Assembly (NCBI RefSeq): GCF_003697845.1
Contig: NZ_RDQE01000003.1
Coordinates: 1 to 64,000 of the forward strand
Source: Halobellus captivus
Lineage (GTDB): Archaea > Halobacteriota > Halobacteria > Halobacteriales > Haloferacaceae
DNA length: 64,000 bases
Direction of reading: 5' to 3'
The translations under genes and the position numbers were made by a program. The notes under the pieces are model-generated. The model was not told the DNA's origin. It was given only the letters and a program-made list of their open reading frames with translations, and did no database searches. Of this stretch, positions 23,277 through 32,314 are shown piece by piece. The first letter of the stretch is position 1. Every line of letters starts with the position of its first letter.

Positions 23277-25065
23277 CGGTCGATCGATCGTCCTCCGGCG
23301 TCCAGCGCGCGTCAGAGAGGGTCCGCTGGACGGCCTCCTCGCCCACCGCGGCCGCCAGGTGTTCGAACCCGCCGCGAACCGCCCGGTCGCTCGCGTTCGC
23401 GACGAGCCGCGAGACGATGAACTCCGGCGTCGACTTGCCGATCGTGCCGAACCGCGGCTGGTAGTCCACGCGGAGTGCGAGGTCGTTCGTGAGCCCCTCC
23501 GCGAAGATGCCGTCGATCCGGGCGGGATCGGGTAGCGGGCTGAGGTCGTCGGCGAGGTGGGTGACGTACACGCCGAGCGCGCCGCGGTCGACGGTGAGGT
23601 CGACGAGCCCGTTGAGGAGGTCGGCGGCGCGTCCCGGCTCCGTGATCGCCTCGAACTCGTCGACGAGCATCAGGGTTCGACCCTCCTCGACCAGCGGCGG
23701 CACCACGGAGCGCAGCGTCGACTCCAACACGCCGGCGTTGAACGAGGCGTGCCGACGATGGAAGACGATCCGGTCGAACGTTCCGACCTCCGCCTCCTCG
23801 GCGGGCACCGGGAGGCCCATCGACGCCAGAAGCGTCACCGCACACAGCGTCTCCAGGAGCGTCGTCTTCCCGCCGGAGTTCGCGCCCGTGAGGACGCTCA
23901 CCCGGTCGCCGGTCGGCGGCGACTCGGCGTTCGGGACGCCGGCTCCGCCCGAAAGCGAGTGGTCCCCGACCGCGTACGACACCGGCTGAACCGGGTCGCC
24001 GACGAAGGGACTTCGGGCGTTCCGGACCGCGAGGCCGTCCTCGACGAGCCGCGGGCGGACCAGGTCGTACTCGGCGGCGAACCGGCCGAGCGAGAGGTCG
24101 ACGGCGACGTCGGAGACGACCTCGACCGCGAGGGCGACGTCGCCGTCGGCGTCGCCGATCCGGTCGCGGAGGTCGGCCGCGACCGTCGCCTCGCGCTCGT
24201 CGACCGCGTCGGCCAGTTCGTCGACGAGCCCGCGGAGGGTGGCCGAGACGAAGTCCGCCGCGTCGAGCGCGTCGTCGGGTGCGGCCGCCCGAACCGTCGC
24301 CGGGTCGACGCCCGTCTCCGTCGCGACGTGGTCGACGGTCGCGGCCTCGAGCGCCTCGAAGTCCCGGAGCGAGCCGTCCCGAACCCGCTCGAGCACGTCG
24401 AACGCCGAGTCCGCGAGCTCCTCGGCCGCCGAGAGTCGGTCGCGGAGCCGGTCCAGTTCGTCGTCCGCGCCGGAGGCGACCTCGACGTCGTCGTCGCCGA
24501 GCGAGCCGCGCACGTCCCCGAGCGCCTCGGCGGCCTCCCGGAGCGCGTCGTCGTCGAGGTCGGCGAGCGCGGCGAAGGTCTCGCCCGTCAGTCCGACCTC
24601 GCGGAGCGCGATCGCGGTCTCGACGGCCGCCCGGTCGGTGCCGCCCGCCTCGTCGTATGTCGCGAACGCCTCGACCACGCGATCGCGGTCCTCGTCGTCG
24701 AGGGCGGCCCAGGCGTCGCGGGCGGCGACGACCCCATCGAGCCTCGTTTCGACCGTCTCCCGGTCGAGCGAGGGCGTGAGGACGCGGATCCGGTCGGCGG
24801 CGTGTTCGGTGAGGGCGTAGCCGGCCGCGAGCGTGAGGAGGTCGTCGTACACGTCGCGCGTGTCGCCCGTCGCGAGGACCTCCATTCCGGCCTCCCCGTT
24901 CGCCCGGCGGAGGATCCGCGTGGCGCGCCCGCGGTGGAGCCCGGCGTCGACGAGCGCGCGGACGTCGGCCGACTCGATCGCCTCGACGGCCCGCTCGGTG
25001 CCGAGTTCGGCGGTCAACAGCTCGCTCGTCTTCGGGCCGATCCCCCAGTAGTCCTCGAGTCGCAT
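23269..25065 (-). CDS. MutS-like ATPase with N-terminal helix-hairpin-helix
   Basis: 598 residues. The C-terminal ATPase has Walker A LTGANSGGKTTLLE, a MutS-type signature (FHRRHASFNAGVLESTL) and Walker B LMLVDEFEAITEPG. A helical lever/core region of about 250-300 residues precedes it. The N terminus (YWGIGPKTSELLTAELG) is a helix-hairpin-helix that should touch DNA backbone. There is no mismatch-reading Phe-x-Glu domain and no Smr nuclease domain, so it is neither MutS1 nor a full MutS2; it fits the archaeal MutS-related group. Role may be recombination or branched-DNA control (inference). Start: MRLEDYWGIG. Confidence 0.88.
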   Translation of the reverse strand: MRLEDYWGIGPKTSELLTAELGTERAVEAIESADVRALVDAGLHRGRATRILRRANGEAGMEVLATGDTRDVYDDLLTLAAGYALTEHAADRIRVLTPSLDRETVETRLDGVVAARDAWAALDDEDRDRVVEAFATYDEAGGTDRAAVETAIALREVGLTGETFAALADLDDDALREAAEALGDVRGSLGDDDVEVASGADDELDRLRDRLSAAEELADSAFDVLERVRDGSLRDFEALEAATVDHVATETGVDPATVRAAAPDDALDAADFVSATLRGLVDELADAVDEREATVAADLRDRIGDADGDVALAVEVVSDVAVDLSLGRFAAEYDLVRPRLVEDGLAVRNARSPFVGDPVQPVSYAVGDHSLSGGAGVPNAESPPTGDRVSVLTGANSGGKTTLLETLCAVTLLASMGLPVPAEEAEVGTFDRIVFHRRHASFNAGVLESTLRSVVPPLVEEGRTLMLVDEFEAITEPGRAADLLNGLVDLTVDRGALGVYVTHLADDLSPLPDPARIDGIFAEGLTNDLALRVDYQPRFGTIGKSTPEFIVSRLVANASDRAVRGGFEHLAAAVGEEAVQRTLSDARWTPEDDRSTDD

Positions 25066-25169
25066 GGGTGGACGTCTCGGCGCGGCCGCTTGGTGTTTTC
25101 GTCCCGACGGGCGGAGAACCCGGAATCGGCGGGCCGACGGTTCGGCGGTGAGGTCGACGAGGCCGACCC

Positions 25170-26318
25170 TCACCGGGACTGCCGGTAGATGAGGTTCCGC
25201 TGGATGTCGTTCGCGCCCTCGTATATCACCGGGATCCGCGCGTCGCGGTAGACGCGAGCGATCCGCCGGTCCGTGAGGATCGAACGGCCGCCGTGGAGTT
25301 TCATGCCCTTCTCGGCGCAGTCGACGGCGACCTCCGTGGACTTCGTCTTCGTCAGCGCGGCCCAGTAGCCGGCGTCCTCGCCGTTCGCGACCTTCTCGCA
25401 GGCGCGCCAGTTGAGCGCGCGGGCGGACTCGAAGCCGATCCGCATGTCCGAGAGGGTGTGTTGGACCGCCTGGAACTCGTTGACGGTGCGACCGAAGGCG
25501 TTGCGGCCGTGGACGAACCCCTCCGCCTCCTCGATGGCGGCGGCCGCGAGCCCGAGCCCGTGTCCGCCGACGATCACCCGACCGTGGTTGAAGAAGTCCG
25601 CGAGCACGTAGAAGCCGCCGCCCTCGCTGCCGACGACGTTCTCCTCGGGGACGAAGCAGTCGTCGAGGACGATGTGACCCTGCTTGGACGCGCGCATCCC
25701 CATCTTCTCCGGGATGTGTTCGGCCTCGTACCCCTCGGAATCCGTCTCCACGATGAAGAGCGTGTAGTTCGAGTAGCGGTCGTCGCTCTCGCCGGTCTTC
25801 GCGTAGACGGTGAGCCAGTCCGCCTCCACCGCGTTGCCGACCCAGTACTTCTCGCCGGTGAGCTCGTAGCCGCCCTCAACCTTCTCCGCGAGCGTGGTCA
25901 TCCCCGCGAGGTCGGATCCGGTCTCGGGTTCCGAGACCGCGAGCCCCGATATCTGGTCGTTCTCCGCGACCGGGCGGAGGTACTCCTCCTTCTGTGCGTC
26001 CGTCCCGTACTGCTCGAGCATCTCGCAGCCGAAGCTGGCCAGCTGGAGGGTGAGGGCGATGCCGGCGTCGGCGCGGTAGAACTCCTCGGCGATCGCGAGC
26101 ACCTGCGCGAGGTCGAACCCCTTCCCGCCGTACTCCTCGCCGATGTCCTGTGCGACGAGTCCGGCGTCCATCCCGGCTTCGAGGACGTCCCAGGGGTACT
26201 CGCCCGACTCGTAGTAGCCTTCCGCGTTCGGCGCGATGTGTTCGTCCGCGAACTCGCGGGCCTCGCGTTTGACTTCCCGTGCGCGCTCCGGCACGATACT
26301 CTCGTCGAGTAGGTCCAT
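25170..26318 (-). CDS. acyl-CoA dehydrogenase
   Basis: 382 residues, standard length. FAD enzyme that makes 2,3-enoyl-CoA in fatty- or branched-acid breakdown. Motifs: GLAVSEPETGSDLAGM (FAD/substrate loop), EKYWVGNAVEADWLTVYAKT, and the C-terminal ARIPVIYEGANDIQRNLIYR, in which Glu is the likely catalytic base and the terminal region binds FAD. The start MDLLDESIVPERAREVK matches the family N terminus; a Met 14 codons upstream is less likely. It is alone; no electron-transfer flavoprotein gene is in the window. Confidence 0.93.
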   Translation of the reverse strand: MDLLDESIVPERAREVKREAREFADEHIAPNAEGYYESGEYPWDVLEAGMDAGLVAQDIGEEYGGKGFDLAQVLAIAEEFYRADAGIALTLQLASFGCEMLEQYGTDAQKEEYLRPVAENDQISGLAVSEPETGSDLAGMTTLAEKVEGGYELTGEKYWVGNAVEADWLTVYAKTGESDDRYSNYTLFIVETDSEGYEAEHIPEKMGMRASKQGHIVLDDCFVPEENVVGSEGGGFYVLADFFNHGRVIVGGHGLGLAAAAIEEAEGFVHGRNAFGRTVNEFQAVQHTLSDMRIGFESARALNWRACEKVANGEDAGYWAALTKTKSTEVAVDCAEKGMKLHGGRSILTDRRIARVYRDARIPVIYEGANDIQRNLIYRQSR

Positions 26319-26401
26319 GTCCGGAGTCCACCCCGCCGGGGCAAAACCTTCGTGGAACAACGAAAAACGCGTGCTTCGTTTATCCGTCCGCTCGAGTCCG
26401 G

Positions 26402-27763
26402 CTACGCGTCGCTCTCCTCGAAGGGGTTCGCCAGCTCGATCGTCTCCTCGCGGTCCGGGCCGACGCCGACCGCGTACACCGCCGCGTCCATCTCGTCGGC
26501 GACGAACTCCACGTAGGTCCGCGTCGCCTCGGGGAGCGCCTCGTAGCCCTCCTCCGCGACGGCAGCCCAGTCGACGGCCGACCAGGTGTCGAACTCGCGG
26601 TAGACGGGCTCACACCGCTCCCACCGACGGGTCGTCGTCGGCACGGTGTCGATTCGCTCCCCGTCCAGCTCGTAGCCCACACAGACCTGCAGCTCCTCGA
26701 GGTCGGCGAGCACGTCGACGTGGTTGATCGCGACGCCCGTGAACCCCGAGACGCGCGAGGCGTGCCGGAGCATCGGGAGGTCGAGCCAGCCGATCCGCCG
26801 CGGTCGGCCGGTGACCGTCCCGAACTCCCCGCCCTTCTCGCGTATCTCGTCGGCGAGCGACTCCTCGCGGTCGTCGCCGTCGAGCTCGGTCGGCATCGGT
26901 CCCGCGCCGACCCGCGAGAGGTACGCCTTCACGATCCCGACGACCTCGCCCGCGCCGACGGTCGTGACTCCGAGCCCGGATCCGACGGACGCGGCGCCGG
27001 CGGTCGGGTTCGAGGACGTGACGAACGGGTAGTTGCCGTGGTCGACGTCGATCGAGGTCCCCTGTGCGCCCTCGAAGAGGATCCGATCGCCCGCCTCCCG
27101 GCGGCGATGGAGGAAGTCACTGCAGTTGACGGTCATCCCGTCGTCGGCCAGGCGCTCGCCGACCTCGACGAACTCCTCGTAGAGCGCGTCGACGTCGAAG
27201 GCCTCAGCGTGCTCGGAGTCCGCCACGTCGAGCCCGTAGACGTCCTCGGCGACGGCCCGGTTGTGCGAGACGGCGTACTCGAGTCGCTCGCGAAGCACGT
27301 CCGGGTCGAGCAGGTCGCCGACCCGGATACCCCGGCGGCCCGCCTTGTCCTCGTAGGTGGGGCCGATCCCGCGGCCGGTCGTGCCGACCTCGACGCCGGA
27401 GTCGTCGTCCGCCTTCCCCGCCTCCTCGATCCCGTCGAGGACGCGGTGGTACGGGAGGATGACGTGGGCTCGGCGCGCGACCCGAACGTCCGGATCGAGC
27501 CCGCGCTCGCGGAGCCCGTCGATCTCCGAGAATAGCGTCCGCGGGTTGACCACGCATCCGTTGCCCAACACGCCGACCGTGCCGCGGACGGCCCCACTCG
27601 GCACCAACGATAGCTTGTACTCCTCGCCGCCTTCGACGACGGTGTGGCCGGCGTTGTCGCCGCCCTGATAACGGACTACGACGTCCGCGTCCCCTCCCCA
27701 CCGGTCGACGAGCGCGCCCTTGCCCTCGTCCCCGAGTTGGGAGCCGACGATGGTGACTGTCAT
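26402..27763 (-). CDS. purA: adenylosuccinate synthase
   Basis: 453 residues. Joins IMP and aspartate with GTP to give adenylosuccinate, the first step of AMP synthesis. Signatures: VGSQLGDEGKGALVDRW (P-loop and catalytic Asp), GGDNAGHTV, RGIGPTYEDK, GRPRRIGWLDLPML. Family length is 420-450, with one small acidic insertion near residue 240-260 (DVADSEHAEAFDVDAL). GTTTTACC about 27 bases before the start supports a leaderless transcript. The start is fixed by the conserved N-terminal strand MTVTIVGSQ. Confidence 0.97.
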   Translation of the reverse strand: MTVTIVGSQLGDEGKGALVDRWGGDADVVVRYQGGDNAGHTVVEGGEEYKLSLVPSGAVRGTVGVLGNGCVVNPRTLFSEIDGLRERGLDPDVRVARRAHVILPYHRVLDGIEEAGKADDDSGVEVGTTGRGIGPTYEDKAGRRGIRVGDLLDPDVLRERLEYAVSHNRAVAEDVYGLDVADSEHAEAFDVDALYEEFVEVGERLADDGMTVNCSDFLHRRREAGDRILFEGAQGTSIDVDHGNYPFVTSSNPTAGAASVGSGLGVTTVGAGEVVGIVKAYLSRVGAGPMPTELDGDDREESLADEIREKGGEFGTVTGRPRRIGWLDLPMLRHASRVSGFTGVAINHVDVLADLEELQVCVGYELDGERIDTVPTTTRRWERCEPVYREFDTWSAVDWAAVAEEGYEALPEATRTYVEFVADEMDAAVYAVGVGPDREETIELANPFEESDA

Positions 27764-27987
27764 ACCGCTACCCCCTTCCGACCGGGGGGTAAAACAGATT
27801 ACGGTCCGTCGTCGCGATCGCCTCACGAACGTGGATCGTTCCCGAATCGAGAGCGGAGAGATGTCGTCGTTCGTGTGCTTCTCCGGCCGACATCCGGTCG
27901 CGTCCCGATCGGCTTCGAGATCCGAACCGTTAACTACTCCCATGTCAAACCGTGAGCCGGAATTCGTCCTCCGCGGTTCGACAACAA

Positions 27988-27997
27988 CTTTTAAAAG
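27988..27997 (+). promoter_or_regulatory. TATA box of the 28023 gene
   Basis: CTTTTAAAAG, a palindromic TATA-like box about 30 bases before the ATG at 28023. An earlier out-of-frame ATG at 28018 lies near the expected transcript start and is not used for the recognised protein. Confidence 0.6.
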
Positions 27998-28022
27998 GGG
28001 GCATGACGAGTTAACATATGGC

Positions 28023-28328
28023 ATGATAGATCGACTCGAGAAGGAGGTAGATATGCTGGAGCGGCACCTTCAGGTGCTGCGAATGGTCATCGAGAACGAA
28101 CCGATCGGGATCGTGAAGATGTCCAACGAGACGGGCTACCCCCACCACAAGGTCCGGTACTCGCTTCGCGTCCTCGAGGAGGAGAACCTCATCGAACCCT
28201 CCAGTCAGGGCGCGATCACGACCGAACGCACCCACGAGTTCGTCGACGAACTCGACGAGAAGCTCGACGACACGGTCGAGAAGCTCGGCTCGATGCGGAT
28301 CGACGACGCCGCCGAACTCGAGAACTGA
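28023..28328 (+). CDS. winged-helix transcriptional regulator-like protein
   Basis: 101 residues. MIDRLEKEVDMLERHLQVL is a coiled helix; IGIVKMSNETGYPHHKVRYS is a helix-turn-helix whose recognition helix is HHKVRYSLRVLEEENLIEP; a C-terminal acidic helix follows. Small haloarchaeal regulators of this form occur widely. DNA target unknown; not linked by strand to a neighbour. Confidence 0.82.
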   Translation: MIDRLEKEVDMLERHLQVLRMVIENEPIGIVKMSNETGYPHHKVRYSLRVLEEENLIEPSSQGAITTERTHEFVDELDEKLDDTVEKLGSMRIDDAAELEN

Positions 28329-28435
28329 GCGAGGAACCCGAATTCGCTTCCGCACACCGCCCGGTCGCCCCGACGATACGACCCGGCACTCGGTCCGTCG
28401 ACTGATCGTTCTCCCGTCGATGAGACTCCTCTCCG

Positions 28436-30781
28436 CTACAGGTCCGGGACCGTCAGGTGGAACCCGCCCTCGCGCGACTCCACGAGACACAGGTGGTAGC
28501 CGCGCTTGCGCGAGAGTTTCACGAAGCTCTCGCGCTTCGAGCGGTTGAACAGCCCGCCGCCGACCGCGTCGCTCGCGGCCTCCAACGCGTCGGGCTCGAA
28601 GAAGCTCGCGGTCACCGCGAACGCCGCGGCGAACGCCTCGTTCGACTCCGCTATCACTCCGCCGTTCGCGACGAGCGACTCCAGGGTCCCGCCCGCGGTC
28701 GGCGCGCGCGAGTCGTTGAGCTCGGCGACGAACAGCGGGTTGCCCATGCGGTCGCGCAACACCAGATCGAACGAACGCTGCTCGCGGGTCTCCTCGCCGT
28801 TCTCCCGGATCACGACGGAGACGGAGCCGCCGATCTCGGCGCGGTCGATCTCGGGGAGCGCGTCGTAGAGGTCACGCAGCGCGCCCCCGTTGCCCGTCTC
28901 GCCGATCTCGAAGGGGAGCTCCTCGACGAGCCACCGAGTGAAGCCGTACTCCATCGTCTCCCGGAGGAACGACTCGAACGGCTCGCCGTCGACGAGGAGT
29001 CCCTCCGTCTCGAAGCTCGTGTGGTGTTCGATCCGGAGGTTCTGTCGGAGCTCATCGCGGCTGATCGTCCCGTCGTGAGCGTCCTCGAGCGTCGCGCCGC
29101 TCTTCGAGTCGTATCTGATGAACAGGTTGGTCCCGTCGCGCGCCTCGGCGGCCGACAGGCTCCGATCGCCGTCGGGAAGGCGTGACTCCGCCCGATCGAG
29201 CTGCTCGCGGAGGCGATCCACCTCCGTGCGGAGCCGATCGAGTTCCTCCTCGAGTCGGTCGCGCTCCGATTCGATCTCGTCCCGCTCGCTCGTCACCTCG
29301 TCGAGCTCCTCGCGGAGCTCGTCCCGCTCGGTCTCGAGCCGATCCCGCTCGGATTCCACCTCCTCGCGGGCGGATTCGGCCGTCGAGAGTGCCGATTCCA
29401 GCTCCTCGATCCGTTCGCGAACCTCGTCCGGCGCTCGGTCCGAGACGGCTGCCCGCCCCGAACCGGACCGAGCCGTCGAGCGCGGGTTCGGCGACGACCC
29501 CGCTTCGGACCCCCGTCCCGCCGTCGACCCCTCCGCGGTCCCGTCGGTTCGTGACCGGTCCGAGGACCCCGTCGACCGACCGCTCCGGTTCGACGAAGCG
29601 CCCGGCTTCCGGTTCGCACGCGACGACGATCCGGCCGACGGGTTCTCGCCGCGTTCGTTGGTCTCGGACGGATCGAGCGCCGGGATCGACTTGGTCTCGC
29701 GCCACTGCGCCTCCTCGGAGAAGACGTCGTCGTCCGAGGGACCGTTCGACCCGGCCGACGCCCCCGTCCGTCGATCGGTCGACGTCTCCGACGCTCCCGC
29801 GCCCGGTTGCTTCGTGGCGGCGTTTCGATCCACGGTGGCGGCGTTTCGATCCCCCGTCGTGACGTCCCCCTTTTCGCTTTCGGCGTCTGCCGTCTCGGCG
29901 GGGGATCCGGACCCTTCATTTCGCTCGTCGGACCCTCTCCCTGTCGGTTCCGGTATCAACGGTGTCTCGTCACGATCGTCCCGTTCGCCCCGGTCATCGT
30001 CCGTGCCCGTCGACGTCGAGTCGTCCACGTCCGATGCCGCCGGATCGGTTTCCGGCTTCCGTGACTGATCGGTGGTGTCGGTGTCGTCATCGCCCGGACG
30101 CTCGTCTCGCCCGCGGTCGCGGCCGCCCTCGGATACCGGATCGTCCTCGCTCTCGCCGGGATCGCTTTCGTGATCTACGTCCTCGTTTTCGTCGTCCCCG
30201 TCCTCCTCAGCCGCGTCCGTTCCGGCGACGGTGGCCCCGTCGGGCTCCGGGATCTCTCTGACGTCGAGGTCGACCTCGTAGACGGTGTAGATCCCGATCT
30301 CGTCGTTCGCGAGGTCGAAGGCGTCCTCGCCGGTCTCGAGCCGTCGTGCGTTCCCGACGAACGCGGCGGCCATCGACTCGCCGGCGGTGTAGGTGACGTA
30401 GTAGTCGCCGGAGAGCACGTTCTCGGAGAGCTCGACGTAGCCGGTGAACCCTCCCTGCGAGAGCTTGTCGTCCGCCTCCGAGAGCGGCGTGTCCTTCGTG
30501 TAGTACTGCGCGCGCTGTTCGCCGCCCCGTTCCTGCATCGCGAAAAGCACCGGAAGCGCCTGGTGGGGCGCCTCGTAGATAGTTCCGGAGGCGTCCGCGA
30601 ACGCGTCGAGATCCGCGTCGACGGTCCCGACGACGCGACCGTCGAGCATGAACAACCACCCGGTGTCGTCGGTCGCCGCGCCCGTGAAACCACGGTCCGC
30701 GAACCGGCGGAGCCCGTCGAACCCGCCGTCGAACTCCCGCGCGTCCCACCCGGTGATGTCCTCCCTTCGCTGTGCGTCCAT
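28436..30781 (-). CDS. large mosaic coiled-coil protein, haloarchaeal
   Basis: 781 residues. The N domain (about 1-180; REFDGGFDGLRRFADRGFTG, then alternating strands) is followed by a long low-complexity acidic, Ser/Thr/Gly-rich linker (about 185-445), then a coiled coil (about 450-540; EELESALSTAESAREEVESE, repeating) and a globular C domain (about 560-781; FETEGLLVDGEPFESFLRE, LVLRDRMGNPLFVAELNDSR, GGLFNRSKRESFVKLSRK). The C domain has the E-x-N / conserved Lys-Arg look of a restriction-fold protein, though this is weak. I believe it is the haloarchaeal DUF7527 family. No signal peptide. Function unknown. Confidence 0.78.
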   Translation of the reverse strand: MDAQRREDITGWDAREFDGGFDGLRRFADRGFTGAATDDTGWLFMLDGRVVGTVDADLDAFADASGTIYEAPHQALPVLFAMQERGGEQRAQYYTKDTPLSEADDKLSQGGFTGYVELSENVLSGDYYVTYTAGESMAAAFVGNARRLETGEDAFDLANDEIGIYTVYEVDLDVREIPEPDGATVAGTDAAEEDGDDENEDVDHESDPGESEDDPVSEGGRDRGRDERPGDDDTDTTDQSRKPETDPAASDVDDSTSTGTDDDRGERDDRDETPLIPEPTGRGSDERNEGSGSPAETADAESEKGDVTTGDRNAATVDRNAATKQPGAGASETSTDRRTGASAGSNGPSDDDVFSEEAQWRETKSIPALDPSETNERGENPSAGSSSRANRKPGASSNRSGRSTGSSDRSRTDGTAEGSTAGRGSEAGSSPNPRSTARSGSGRAAVSDRAPDEVRERIEELESALSTAESAREEVESERDRLETERDELREELDEVTSERDEIESERDRLEEELDRLRTEVDRLREQLDRAESRLPDGDRSLSAAEARDGTNLFIRYDSKSGATLEDAHDGTISRDELRQNLRIEHHTSFETEGLLVDGEPFESFLRETMEYGFTRWLVEELPFEIGETGNGGALRDLYDALPEIDRAEIGGSVSVVIRENGEETREQRSFDLVLRDRMGNPLFVAELNDSRAPTAGGTLESLVANGGVIAESNEAFAAAFAVTASFFEPDALEAASDAVGGGLFNRSKRESFVKLSRKRGYHLCLVESREGGFHLTVPDL

Positions 30782-30831
30782 CTTACCGGTATTCCCCGGC
30801 ACCGACCCAAATACTTTCCGGACCGTCAGAC

Positions 30832-30860
30832 GCCGGATCGGCCGGATCGGCCGGATCCGG
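30832..30860. repeat. three tandem 9-base repeats
   Basis: CCGGATCGG is repeated three times (last copy CCGGATCCGG) in the gap between the coiled-coil gene start and the Nudix gene stop. Function unknown. Confidence 0.6.
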
Positions 30861-30942
30861 AGGCGTCGCCGTCGTCGACCGGAACACGGATTCCCGATTC
30901 GCTCCGTGTCGGTCGCGGTTCACTCCGTCCCAGTCGTGCGGG

Positions 30943-31419
30943 TCATTCCGTACCGACCACGGTCTCTATCGCCTCGCGGCCCAGTGCGACCACGTCGGCG
31001 TCGAACCCGCCGGCTCGCAGTTCCTCGGGGGTGTACCACGACCACTCGTCGGCGTCCGCCTCGTCGTCGCCGACCGGCTCGATCCGGCGGGAAGGTACCC
31101 GCGCGTAGTAGAGGTGATCGATGTGCTGGTGGCTCACCGACCCGTCGGGGTGGACGTCGATGTCATGGAGCATCTGGTGGGCCGGCTCCGGGAGCGGCCG
31201 CCCGTTCGGCGTCTCGACGGCCGCGCGGTCGGCGACGAGTTCGGCCTCGAGTCCGGTCTCCTCGCGGACCTCCCGCAACGCCGCCTCGTGCGGCAGTTCG
31301 TCGCGCTCGATGTGCCCGCCCGGCGGGAGATGGATGCCCAGCCGGCCGTGTTCGTGAAGTGCCGTCGCGCCGTCGTTGACGACGTAGGTGGTCGCCGTGA
31401 AGTGGCGGGTCGTCTCCAT
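30943..31419 (-). CDS. Nudix hydrolase
   Basis: 158 residues. Cleaves a nucleoside diphosphate linked to another group. The Nudix box is complete: GHIERDELPHEAALREV followed by REETG, with the two catalytic Glu in the EE pair. The N-terminal FTATTYVVNDGATALHEH and GIHLPPGG precede it. The C-terminal part (LYYARVPSRRIEP, DADEWSWYTPEEL) fits a halophile member. Substrate cannot be told. It lies between two divergent/tandem genes without obvious link. Confidence 0.9.
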   Translation of the reverse strand: METTRHFTATTYVVNDGATALHEHGRLGIHLPPGGHIERDELPHEAALREVREETGLEAELVADRAAVETPNGRPLPEPAHQMLHDIDVHPDGSVSHQHIDHLYYARVPSRRIEPVGDDEADADEWSWYTPEELRAGGFDADVVALGREAIETVVGTE

Positions 31420-31512
31420 ACCGTTCCTCTCGACCCGATACGATTTGTGCGTTCGGGACCCGGCCGACGCGTTCCGCCGGGTTCTTTGACTGCGGTGGGC
31501 GAACGCCCGGCC

Positions 31513-32286
31513 ATGACGGACCTCGACGACGTCGAAGCCGTCGCCCGTGCGGCGGTGCTGGCAGGCGGCGCGGAGCTTCGCACCCGATACCGGAACGGCG
31601 ATGCCGCCGGCGAGTACGGCCCGACCGACGTGAAGGCGGCCGCCGGCGGGGCGGCCGAGGCGCGGATGCTCCCGGTGGTGCGGCGTGCGTTCCCCGATCA
31701 TCCGGTCTTCGCCGAGGAGGCCGGTCGGTTCGACGGGAGCGGTCCCTACCGCTGGGTGATCGATCCGTTGGACGGAACGAACGACTTCACCGCGGGGCTG
31801 CCGACCTTCGCCGCGTCGGTCGCGGTTCTCGAGGGCGACGAACCGGCGCTCGCGGCCGTCAGACAGCCGGCGACCGAGGAGACGTATCTCGCGCGACGGG
31901 ACGCCGGCGTTACCTACCAGGGGAAGCGGGTGACGGCGGACGGCGACGTCGCGCTCGGAGCCAGCACGGTCGCGACGATCGTCGGACGCGACGTCCCGCG
32001 GGACCCCGACCTCTCCCGGCGGGCCGACGCGATCCGGGAGGCGCTGTCCGACGAGGTGAAGCGGGTGATCGACAGTTGGGCCCCGACGGTTCACTCGGGG
32101 CTCTTCGCTCGCGGGCGAATACAGGGACTCGTCCAGTTCCATCCCGACGAGGAGGAGCGGGCGGTCACGGAACTGTTCGCCTCGGAGGCCGGCGCGGCGA
32201 TCCGCCGCGAGGGGCCGCTGTACGTCGCGGCGTCCGACGAGGACCGGTTGGCCGCGCTGTGGGAGGCGATCGACGCGTCGCGGTGA
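31513..32286 (+). CDS. inositol-monophosphatase-like protein
   Basis: 257 residues. The IMPase/FBPase fold: metal ligands in VFAEEAGRF and in WVIDPLDGTNDF are intact. Near the C terminus the usual W-D-x-A-A-G motif is replaced: the segment aligned with it reads EERAVTELFASEAG, so the last metal Asp would be Glu and Trp is lost. It may be an active variant or a changed binder. Family members hydrolyse inositol phosphate, fructose-1,6-bisphosphate or 3'-phosphoadenosine phosphate. A leaderless-type spacing from TTCTTTGAC supports the ATG at 31513. Confidence 0.83.
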   Translation: MTDLDDVEAVARAAVLAGGAELRTRYRNGDAAGEYGPTDVKAAAGGAAEARMLPVVRRAFPDHPVFAEEAGRFDGSGPYRWVIDPLDGTNDFTAGLPTFAASVAVLEGDEPALAAVRQPATEETYLARRDAGVTYQGKRVTADGDVALGASTVATIVGRDVPRDPDLSRRADAIREALSDEVKRVIDSWAPTVHSGLFARGRIQGLVQFHPDEEERAVTELFASEAGAAIRREGPLYVAASDEDRLAALWEAIDASR

Positions 32287-32314
32287 AGGACGGGGACGGA
32301 CGGCGGCGGAAGCG

